Shown: positions 54,208-61,825 of the stretch, piece by piece
Position numbering within the stretch: position 1 is the stretch's first letter
Layout: every line of letters starts with the position of its first letter
NCBI RefSeq assembly: GCF_030733265.1
Contig: NZ_JASHJI010000014.1
Span: 89,199-153,198, forward strand
From: Roseibium sp. MMSF_3412
GTDB taxonomy: Bacteria > Pseudomonadota > Alphaproteobacteria > Rhizobiales > Stappiaceae
DNA length: 64,000 bases
Direction: 5' to 3'
Translations under genes and position numbers: made by a program
Notes under the pieces: model-generated
Told to the model about the DNA's origin: nothing
Databases searched by the model: none
The model's input: only the letters and a program-made list of their open reading frames with translations

Positions 54208-55284
54208 TCAGGCTCCGTAGGCGTTCTTGTCGTGCTTGTCGACAATCTGCTGGAAGCGGCGGGCAAAGCGCTCATCAGATTTCGCTTTTTCTTCCAGCAC
54301 CTTGCGCGCAAAAACCATGTGGTCTTCGTGAGCTTCCATCATGTCGGCCATGCGCTGGTTCGTTGCCGAACCGATAGCTGCCATCGCGGATTGCGCTTCC
54401 TTGTCCGTGGCCACGCCGATCTCGTTGATCTTGTGAGCGACGTCCTGCTGCTGCGCGGTCTTGAGCGATTTGACAAGCGCGTCATAAAGCACGACGCGCT
54501 GTTTGGTGTCCGTCTGCAGCTTGTTGATCAGGACCATCTGGGTTGCCGCCTGGTTCTGCAGGCTGTCGACCCAGGTCTTGCCTTTTTCGATGTAGCGCTC
54601 AAGCGTCTGGCTTTCGGCAAGTTTGACCTGTTCTACCTGTGCGAGCCTGTTGTATTCGGAGTTCAGCTCCGCAAGCTCGGATTCAAGCTTGGTACGCGCT
54701 GCCGCATCGGTTTCGACCGAAATCTTGTTCTCAAGGGCGATGATCTTCGGATCCATCGCCACGAGTTCCTTTTTGATGCTTTCAAGACCGGCGACGGTCT
54801 GTTCACGCTGGCCAAGCGTTTCACTGAGATTGCCTTCAACGCGCTTGCTGTGTTCGTTCAGCGTGTTGAGCTGGTCCTGCAGCAGCTGGCCGATCACGTT
54901 CGACTTGGAAATCAGGTCCTGCAGCTTGTCGTCGATGCTGGCGCTGCGCATGCGTTCCTGGCGAATGCTGTCGGAGCGCGCCTTTGAGAAGATGCCGATG
55001 AAACTCTCCCAGCCGGTTTTCGAGCGCATGGCGTCGAAGTCCTTGGAAAAGTTCGCCGTCACATCGTCAAGACCCATGATGAGCTCGGCTATATTGGCGC
55101 CCATCAGCTCCGTGTGAGCATGCACATCGTCCAGCGTCGCATTCTCGATGTCGATTGAAATATCCTCGCCGGAGTCGAGCTTGGATCTTGCCGTTTCGAT
55201 CTTGGAAGTCAGTTCGCTGATTTTTGCCTGAGCTGCAGCAACTTCCTGTTTGGACTTTTCAATTTGCGCGCTGAAATCCGCCAT
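54208..55284 (-). CDS. Long coiled-coil protein, first gene of the AAA module
   Basis: 358 residues from the ATG at 55284. Almost the whole protein is predicted helical and coiled-coil from heptad-like Leu/Ile/Val spacing (about residues 5-45, 120-240 and 245-340), with no signal or membrane segment. The layout recalls TelA (toxic-anion resistance) and PspA-like proteins, but no diagnostic motif is present, so this is only a structural analogy. It leads the operon, and an AT-rich promoter region precedes it. Confidence 0.68.
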   Translation of the reverse strand: MADFSAQIEKSKQEVAAAQAKISELTSKIETARSKLDSGEDISIDIENATLDDVHAHTELMGANIAELIMGLDDVTANFSKDFDAMRSKTGWESFIGIFSKARSDSIRQERMRSASIDDKLQDLISKSNVIGQLLQDQLNTLNEHSKRVEGNLSETLGQREQTVAGLESIKKELVAMDPKIIALENKISVETDAAARTKLESELAELNSEYNRLAQVEQVKLAESQTLERYIEKGKTWVDSLQNQAATQMVLINKLQTDTKQRVVLYDALVKSLKTAQQQDVAHKINEIGVATDKEAQSAMAAIGSATNQRMADMMEAHEDHMVFARKVLEEKAKSDERFARRFQQIVDKHDKNAYGA

Positions 55285-55449
55285 GTGCCCCTTCCCGAAT
55301 ATCAATCAATCATGCGTTACTTATGTAGCGACTGTTTATAGAAATACAATTACAAAGCACAACTCAAACTCTGCAACCATGAGAAGAAACAGTTAACTTC
55401 AAGCTTCAGCCTATACTTTGTCCGGAAAAGACACGTTCCGACCGAAACA
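55285..55449. promoter_or_regulatory. AT-rich promoter region of the AAA module
   Basis: This 165-base gap is much AT-richer than the genome average, especially 55310-55400. It holds the promoter of the coiled-coil gene. No clear operator was found. Both flanking genes are on the minus strand, so the NCS1 transcript may end here. Confidence 0.45.
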
Positions 55450-56904
55450 CTACTGTTTCTGCCGGTTTCGAGGGTCAAGCGCTCCGGAAAAGACCTTGAT
55501 CATAACGAGATACATTGCGGCTCCGATCCCGGCGCTGATAAGCCAGTCGAAACCCTTCAGGATTTCCAGCGAGGGCAGCCAGACAGCCGAAACGGAAAAG
55601 ATGGACGAGACAAAAAGGGCGGCGATCGCCACCAGGTTAAATCCGTTTTGAAAATGATAGGCACCGGTCCTGGCGCCATCGTACAGATCTTTCACCACAA
55701 GGGTCCGCTTTTTCACCAGATAGTAGTCGGCCACCATGATGCCGTATGCAGGTGCGAGGAATGCGCCAAGCGTGTTCACGAACTTGCTGATCCCAAAGAC
55801 AGAAATGAACGGAACCCAGGCGGCGCTGACGCAAAAGGCGGCCGCTGCCGCGATGATGCCGCCGCGGCGAAAACTTATCCGCGCGGGCCAGAGATTGCTG
55901 AGGTCATTGGCGGGAGGCACATAGTTGGCGACGACGTTGATACCCACGGTGGCAACAAAGAAGGTAAGCGAGGCCACGATGGTCAGAACATCATTGTCGA
56001 TCCTGGCAATGATCGCTGTCGGATCGGTGAGGTGTTCCCCGAACAAGGCTATCGTGCCGGCGGAGATGAGCAGAGACAAAAGGGCGAAAAGGGTGATATT
56101 GACCGGCAATCCGAGCAGATTGCCCAGTCTCATGTCCCTTTGTGTGTGCACGTAGCGCGAAAAGTCGCCGTAGTTCAATATGATCGCGGCGTAGAACGCG
56201 ATCATCGTCCCGACCACCGCGAAGAAATCTGATATCTGAGCGCCGATTGTCTGCTTGTGACCTTTGAGGACGATGCCGACTTGCTCTGGAAGGGATGTCC
56301 CGGTTTTTACCCATATCATGACGAGCAACGTCACCATGACCGCGTAGACAGCCGGCCCGGCCCAATTCAGAAAGACGCGGATCCACTCAATGCCTTTCCA
56401 GAATAGCGCGACTTGCAGGACGCAGACCAGCCCAAGGGCAAGCCATGCCAGGGGTGTCAGCCCCAGAAACGTCTCCTTTGAGCCCTCGCCGAAGTAGACT
56501 GTCAGCATCAGCAGAACCGCGGTCGAGCCAACGTAGCTTTGCGCACCGTACCAGAAGATCGCCACGATCCCGCGCATAAGTGCTGGAATGTTCGCGCCGT
56601 AAACGCCCATGCTCGCACGAGCCAGTACCGGATAGGGAATCCCGTAACGCACGCTGGGTTCGCCGGCCAGGTTGATCAGCATCATGATCACGAAACCTGA
56701 CAATACGATCGCTGCGAAGACAGCCCATCCATTCAATCCGTAACTGAAAAAAAACGAGGCTGCCAGGGTGTATCCAAGCAGGCTCTGGGAGGCATTGCAC
56801 CATGTGTTGAAGATCGCAAACCATCCCCAGCTTCGAGAAGACACCGCAACAGGCGCCAGGTCCTTGTTGTAAAGCCGAAGATCGGTTTCAGACTCGCTAC
56901 GCAT
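55450..56904 (-). CDS. NCS1-family nucleobase/hydantoin/vitamin permease
   Basis: 484 residues from the ATG at 56904, with about 12 transmembrane helices. The N-terminal block (DLAPVAVSSRSWGWFAIFNTWCN, about residues 15-37) and GIPYPVLARASMGVYGANIPALMRG (about residues 84-108) are diagnostic for NCS1 symporters such as allantoin, uracil and cytosine permeases. It runs as a proton or sodium symporter. The substrate is not identified and no nucleobase catabolic genes are nearby. Confidence 0.9.
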   Translation of the reverse strand: MRSESETDLRLYNKDLAPVAVSSRSWGWFAIFNTWCNASQSLLGYTLAASFFFSYGLNGWAVFAAIVLSGFVIMMLINLAGEPSVRYGIPYPVLARASMGVYGANIPALMRGIVAIFWYGAQSYVGSTAVLLMLTVYFGEGSKETFLGLTPLAWLALGLVCVLQVALFWKGIEWIRVFLNWAGPAVYAVMVTLLVMIWVKTGTSLPEQVGIVLKGHKQTIGAQISDFFAVVGTMIAFYAAIILNYGDFSRYVHTQRDMRLGNLLGLPVNITLFALLSLLISAGTIALFGEHLTDPTAIIARIDNDVLTIVASLTFFVATVGINVVANYVPPANDLSNLWPARISFRRGGIIAAAAAFCVSAAWVPFISVFGISKFVNTLGAFLAPAYGIMVADYYLVKKRTLVVKDLYDGARTGAYHFQNGFNLVAIAALFVSSIFSVSAVWLPSLEILKGFDWLISAGIGAAMYLVMIKVFSGALDPRNRQKQ

Positions 56905-57506
56905 GTTCAACCGCGATCCCTTGCAGAAACATATTGGCCGAGATGCCGCGACGGTTGTGAACGGATCCAAGCGACCACGGGCTGTTTATTCCTATCCGGG
57001 CTTGCCGGAAAAAAATGCAATCACATTGTGACGCGAAAAGGCAAGTGTTCGCGGAAGATGGTCTGGATCAGGTCCGATACCCAACGACGGAAAACCGTGC
57101 CAGCCGGGCCGGAAAGCAGCATCGCACCAGCCTTGCTGAGGTGAAGTGAAGCCGGCAACCCGGTTTCGGGGAATATGGGGTGTTGACCCCATACCGCGCA
57201 AAGATGTCTTGAGCCACCTTTCCCGTGTCGGTCAATCGACACATGCCCGCGGGCAAGACACCGCACAGGAAAGGAAGGTCCAGGACAAAGCCTGATCAAA
57301 CAGCACCTTGCACACCCGGGTCCGCTTCGGTGGCCGGGATGTGACTTGCAATGGAGTGCGGCACACGTGCTGTGCCGGTATCGCCAAAAACCATGGTGTT
57401 CATGGGCTGGGGGGCGGTGCATCCGTCAATTCTGTTTTCTCCATTCAACCGGCGGCAGGACGGCGCTTCACGCCGCAAGTTCTCGTCCGCCCGAGGAACT
57501 GCTCCC
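56905..57506. other. 602-base gap between NCS1 and von Willebrand genes
   Basis: No convincing gene. It should contain divergent promoters for the permease and the von Willebrand gene. A perfect hairpin TATGGGGT-GTTG-ACCCCATA lies at 57174-57193. A minus-strand frame around 57021-57160 ends in a Trp/Arg-rich string faintly like the C-terminus of a LysR regulator, so a decayed regulator gene is possible but not supported. Confidence 0.5.
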
Positions 57507-59345
57507 ATGACACGTAACAGACATCTCCCCAGAGCCGTCCTGATCGGTTCGGCATCGCTCATCACGCTGGCACTGGTCGCACTGGCCGCGCAATCGGTCG
57601 ATGTAAACGAATTTTTCGCCGAACGGACCAAACCGGCCGTGAACCTGCAAGAACGGGCAGACTTGGCCCAGCCGGAACGCTCTCGCGCCGAAACTGCCAC
57701 GGAACTTAACGATAGCGAAAACAGGATACCTGCGCCTGCGCCCGCTCAAGCATCCAAGCCTGCGGAGATCAGGACGCTTTTCGCTCAACCAAACGGGAAG
57801 TTGTCGACGCAAGGTTTTTCCGGCCAGGGCAACGTTCGCATGAGCCAACAGGCCACCGTTGCGCACGAAGCGCCCGGTCAACAGGCGTTGCTCGCTCATG
57901 ATCCGTCCCGCCCCGTTCTTCAACAGTCCGGCCGGGAACGGTTTGCAAGCGCGGAAACGAATCCTCTCAAACAGGTTGCCGAAAACCCTGTTTCAACGTT
58001 CTCGATCGACGTCGACACGGCGTCGTACTCTTTCGTCAGGGCCAGTTTGAACGGTGGCCGCCTGCCGAACCAGGACGCGGTTCGCGTCGAGGAAATGATC
58101 AACTACTTCAGTTACGACTACGCGGTTCCCGAGAGCCGGGAAATCCCGTTCGAGACGAGCGTATCCGTCGTGGAGACACCCTGGAACGAACATACCAGGC
58201 TGATGCAGATCGGTATTCAGGGCTACAAGGTTCCCTTGACCGATCTGCCACCGCAAAACCTGGTTTTTCTGATCGATACCTCCGGCTCCATGGCGGACGC
58301 CAACAAGCTGCCGCTGCTGCAACAGTCCTTCCGCCTGCTGTTGTCATCCCTGCGGGACGAGGACGAGGTCGCGATCGTCACCTATGCTGGAAGCGCGGGC
58401 GTGCTGCTGGAGCCGACAAAGGCCTCCAACAAATCGCTCATCCTGCAAAAGATCAATGCGCTGACCTCACGCGGCTCGACGGCTGGTCATGAAGGCTTGA
58501 AAGGTGCCTATGCGCTTGCGGAACAGATGAGTGGAGACGGCGAGCAAACACGCGTCATCCTTGCCACGGACGGCGATTTCAATGTCGGGCTTGCCGACAC
58601 AAAGAGCCTGAAACGCTATATTTCCGAACAACGCAAGAAGGGAACGGCGCTGTCAGTGCTCGGCTTCGGTCGCGGCAACTACAATGACGAATTGATGCAG
58701 GCGCTCGCACAGAACGGTCAGGGTGTCGCCGCCTATATCGATACGCTCTCCGAAGCCCGCAAGGTGCTGGTTGATCAGGTGGTCAGTTCCATCTCGATGA
58801 TTGCGCAGGACGTGAAAATCCAGGTCGAGTTCAACCCGGCGACCGTCAGCGAATACCGGCTGATCGGTTATGAAACCCGGGCCCTGAACACGGAGGACTT
58901 CAGGAACGACAAGGTCGATGCCGGCGACATCGGGGCGGGGCATCGGGTCACCGCGCTTTACGAGGTCACACCGGTCGGGTCGCCAGCGCAAAAATTCGCG
59001 GACCGGCGCTACGGCAACGATGTGCCTTCGGCAAAGCCCGCTTCCCAGTCCTTCGAGGGCGAGCTTGCCTTTGTGAAACTGCGCTACAAGGCCCCGGGAG
59101 CCGACAAAAGCAAGCTTGTGACGACGCCGGTCATGACCGACACGCGGGACATCCCGGAAGCGGAAACGCTTTTTGCCGCATCGGTCGCGGGCTTCGGTCA
59201 GTTGCTCAAGGGCAGCGACTATCTGGAAGACTGGACCTACGGCGATGTCGAGCAACTGGCCCGGGCCAACCGCGGGTCCGACCCGTTCGGTTACCGGTCC
59301 GAATTCCTCAGCCTCGTCCGGCTCGCGGATGTTGCGCAACGCTGA
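57507..59345 (+). CDS. von Willebrand factor type A protein (YfbK-like)
   Basis: 612 residues from the ATG at 57507 with GAGGAA about 9 bases upstream. An N-terminal hydrophobic anchor or leader (VLIGSASLITLALVALAAQ, residues 11-29) precedes a disordered Pro/Ala/Gln-rich linker (30-150), a VWA_N-type segment (about 150-235), the VWA domain with MIDAS DTSGS (257-261), and a DUF3520 C-terminal domain (about 430-610). It should be an envelope protein that binds ligands through a Mg2+-dependent site. Family members are widespread; the role is unknown. Confidence 0.87.
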   Translation: MTRNRHLPRAVLIGSASLITLALVALAAQSVDVNEFFAERTKPAVNLQERADLAQPERSRAETATELNDSENRIPAPAPAQASKPAEIRTLFAQPNGKLSTQGFSGQGNVRMSQQATVAHEAPGQQALLAHDPSRPVLQQSGRERFASAETNPLKQVAENPVSTFSIDVDTASYSFVRASLNGGRLPNQDAVRVEEMINYFSYDYAVPESREIPFETSVSVVETPWNEHTRLMQIGIQGYKVPLTDLPPQNLVFLIDTSGSMADANKLPLLQQSFRLLLSSLRDEDEVAIVTYAGSAGVLLEPTKASNKSLILQKINALTSRGSTAGHEGLKGAYALAEQMSGDGEQTRVILATDGDFNVGLADTKSLKRYISEQRKKGTALSVLGFGRGNYNDELMQALAQNGQGVAAYIDTLSEARKVLVDQVVSSISMIAQDVKIQVEFNPATVSEYRLIGYETRALNTEDFRNDKVDAGDIGAGHRVTALYEVTPVGSPAQKFADRRYGNDVPSAKPASQSFEGELAFVKLRYKAPGADKSKLVTTPVMTDTRDIPEAETLFAASVAGFGQLLKGSDYLEDWTYGDVEQLARANRGSDPFGYRSEFLSLVRLADVAQR

Positions 59346-59364
59346 AAAGTCACGTGAAATCCTG

Positions 59365-59390
59365 TCCGGCGGGTCATTCGATCCGCCGGA
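59365..59390. terminator. Hairpin between convergent genes
   Basis: Perfect 8-bp stem TCCGGCGG/CCGCCGGA with a 10-base loop, placed 19 bases after the von Willebrand stop and 15 before the stop of the convergent gene. The U tract is weak, so efficiency is uncertain. It is a candidate bidirectional terminator. Confidence 0.5.
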
Positions 59391-59405
59391 TCGATTGTTG
59401 GCGGT

Positions 59406-60302
59406 TTACTGGTCCCGCAGCCAGTCCAGGGTCACCTGGGTGCCGTCCTCACCGTTGAGATCCAGCCTGTTGGAGACGATCAGCGACAGCGCACCGATGT
59501 CGTTTGTCTTCCAGAGGTAAAGCGTGTGCCGCGTCGGCTCGAACCGTGCGCAGGCCGAGGAGCCGATATCCGCCACGTAGCGCGGCGGTCCCTCCCGGCG
59601 GATGTCAAAGGCCTTGGCACCGTTGGCTTCCTCCGGGTTATTCAGGCAAATCGTTACAAGGCGGGCGTTCACTTCTTCCGACAGGACCGGCTGCGGTTCG
59701 GCACCCTTCTGAGGTGCCGCGCGGACCGTGTTGGCATAGGCCCTGCTCGCCGCTTCCAGATCGCTTGAAGGTGCCAGTCCCGATACATCCGGTGTGGCAC
59801 TGTCGAAAAGGGCGGACGACGTTTGTGCCGCAACGGAATTCTGCCGCGCGCGTTCAGGTGCGGGTTTGGGCTGCGGCACAGTTGGCTGGTCGGCTGCCTC
59901 CGGCGCGCCAAGGATACCGGCAGGTGGTGCCACCGCAAATGTCCTGATGGGCTTTGAAGGCGTTTCTTCCGCGCGTTTTGCCAACTCGGTGCGGCGCGTT
60001 GCCGGAGCCTTCGCCATCTGTTCGTCGGCCGCTTCCTCTTTCAAAGCCTCCGGGGCAGTTGCCGGGCTGATCACGGGAACGGCCTCGCTGACCGTGGTTG
60101 CGAGCGCGCGGGCTTCGCCAAGAGGCGCGGTCGGTACGCCTCCCATCTGGAAGCGGATGAGGTCGTTGTCACCGCTTTCCAGGAAAGTCGGTTTGGGTGC
60201 CTCCTGTGCGAGAGCAATACATGCGGAAACGAACACCACAAGGCTTCCGGCCAGAAAAGCTGGAGAAAAGTATCCGGTCGATTGGGAGCCTTGGTCGGAC
60301 AT
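59406..60302 (-). CDS. Membrane-anchored hypothetical protein with disordered linker
   Basis: 298 residues from the ATG at 60302. One hydrophobic segment (FLAGSLVVFVSACIALAQ, about residues 16-33) serves as anchor or leader. Residues 40-190 are Pro/Ala/Glu-rich and low in complexity. A folded C-terminal domain (about 195-298) has two Cys (CLNN and SSACARF). No family is recognised. The start is uncertain: there is no good ribosome binding site, and a GTG at 60326 is possible. It follows the SH3 gene by 58 bases and converges on the von Willebrand gene, so the three may share an envelope role. Confidence 0.6.
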   Translation of the reverse strand: MSDQGSQSTGYFSPAFLAGSLVVFVSACIALAQEAPKPTFLESGDNDLIRFQMGGVPTAPLGEARALATTVSEAVPVISPATAPEALKEEAADEQMAKAPATRRTELAKRAEETPSKPIRTFAVAPPAGILGAPEAADQPTVPQPKPAPERARQNSVAAQTSSALFDSATPDVSGLAPSSDLEAASRAYANTVRAAPQKGAEPQPVLSEEVNARLVTICLNNPEEANGAKAFDIRREGPPRYVADIGSSACARFEPTRHTLYLWKTNDIGALSLIVSNRLDLNGEDGTQVTLDWLRDQ

Positions 60303-60360
60303 CAGGCGGACTGCCGTTCTTCTCACGTTGATTTCAGGTAGTGCTGAGCGGCACCATAAA

Positions 60361-61029
60361 CTAGTCAGGCGCGCCAAGATAACGGGTATTTGTCCATCCG
60401 GACACCTGGCCCCACCGCACCTGGCACCAGTTGCCCTCGCAGATGTCGAAGAGTTCGACCGAGCAATTGCCGCTTGCAAGCGCGCCGACAACACGGTGGC
60501 GCGTGCCGGGCCCCGCACGCAGATTGAGAGTGTCGTCACCGGCGACTTTCACGCACATTGCCGGTCCGGCTGGTGACACATCCGGTGCCAGAATGCGTTC
60601 ATTGGCAGGCGTACTGCCGCAATAGCCGTCGATAATCTGTCCGCGTGCGCAAAGCGGCTTTACCGACATGGCCGCAAGTTCCCAGCGGTCATCCGGGAGG
60701 GGGATGATGAACCCGCGATAATGCTCGCCATAGAGGCTGTCATCGAGATAGCCCGTCAGCACGATATTGACGAGATAGCCGCCATCCTCCTTGCGGATGC
60801 CGAGTTGAATGCCGCCGTTGCCCTCGTCCCGTTCCGGGTGGCCTTTCAGAAAGGGCAGGACGACATCGATCATGTCGTCGGCGATGGCGACGCCGGGCGC
60901 AACCTTGATGTCGCGAAAGCCGTCGCCGTCATCAGCCACCGCTTCTCGCGTCAACAGGAAGGCAAAGAGCAGTGCGCTGAGGCCAACGCCGCCTGCAAAC
61001 AACAAGCTGTTCGGGTTCGTGCGCAGCAT
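60361..61029 (-). CDS. Exported bacterial SH3-domain protein
   Basis: 222 residues from the ATG at 61029 with AAGGA about 9 bases upstream. An N-terminal hydrophobic leader (LLFAGGVGLSALLFAFLL, residues 8-25) is followed by an unrecognised domain (30-150). A C-terminal SH3b domain (about 155-218) has the signature LNLRAGPGTRHRVVGAL and the WCQVRWGQVSGWTNTRYL end. Such domains often bind peptidoglycan or partner proteins in the periplasm. Cys residues near 155, 187 and 200 may form disulfides. Confidence 0.8.
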   Translation of the reverse strand: MLRTNPNSLLFAGGVGLSALLFAFLLTREAVADDGDGFRDIKVAPGVAIADDMIDVVLPFLKGHPERDEGNGGIQLGIRKEDGGYLVNIVLTGYLDDSLYGEHYRGFIIPLPDDRWELAAMSVKPLCARGQIIDGYCGSTPANERILAPDVSPAGPAMCVKVAGDDTLNLRAGPGTRHRVVGALASGNCSVELFDICEGNWCQVRWGQVSGWTNTRYLGAPD

Positions 61030-61120
61030 GGTGATTGTCCTTTGTCCGTTGGTTTCATCCATGATCCCGTGTTCCGGCTGCCAGAACCATGGGGTCGATG
61101 CCCCAGTCTCCGATCCGGGG

Positions 61121-61774
61121 TCACAGCTCCCTGGACGGGTCGATCAGACCTTCCTTGAGCGCCCGGGCGATGAGTTGCGGAACGGAATGGACCTTCAGTT
61201 TCTGCATCAGGCTGGTGCGGTGCTTGTCGACGGTCTTGATGCTGATGCCGAACCCTTCTGCGATTTCCTTGTTCGATCTGCCGGCAAGGATCATGTTCAG
61301 CGTCTGGCGTTCCCGGTCGGTCAGAACCGGCGGTTTCGGTGTTTCCTGAAGAATTTGAAGGAAATACTCGGATATGTGCCGCTGGCCGCGCATAATGCCG
61401 GGGAGTTTCTCGTAAAACTCCGTGTTGTCGGACGCCTTGGAGAACAGGCCGTCGACACCCGCCTCCACGAGGTCGGAGACCAGCCCGACGGCCGAAATGC
61501 CGGTCAGCACGACCACCCGGGTCTCTTTCGACCAGCGCCGTGCTTCCACAAGAACCTCAACGCCCCCGGCCATGGGCATGGACACGTCCAGCAGCAGCAG
61601 ATCGGGCCTGTGCCTGCGAACTTCAGCGATTGCGCTGAGGCCGTCCCCCACCTCGGCGACGACACGAATGCCGTCCGGTTCGATCAATCCGGGTTTTTCA
61701 AGAGCATCTTTAAGTCCGGCCCGAACAATTGCATGATCATCCGCGATGATGGCGTTGTATTTTTGTTCGTTCAC
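61121..61774 (-). CDS. LuxR/NarL-type response regulator
   Basis: 217 residues from GTG 61774 with AAGGA about 9 bases upstream; an upstream start at 61813 is less likely. The receiver domain has acidic Asp12/Asp13, the phosphorylation site Asp63 (LLDVSMP), Thr91 and Lys113. A LuxR HTH follows (about residues 150-212, with LTDRERQTLNMILAGRSNKEIAEGF). It is divergent from the histidine kinase gene by 51 bases, so the two are probable partners. It could control the SH3 and hypothetical genes downstream. Confidence 0.9.
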   Translation of the reverse strand: MNEQKYNAIIADDHAIVRAGLKDALEKPGLIEPDGIRVVAEVGDGLSAIAEVRRHRPDLLLLDVSMPMAGGVEVLVEARRWSKETRVVVLTGISAVGLVSDLVEAGVDGLFSKASDNTEFYEKLPGIMRGQRHISEYFLQILQETPKPPVLTDRERQTLNMILAGRSNKEIAEGFGISIKTVDKHRTSLMQKLKVHSVPQLIARALKEGLIDPSREL

Positions 61775-61825
61775 GGCCCAATATCCTTTTTGAAACACGG
61801 ATAACCCTGACATGCCTTTTGGGAA

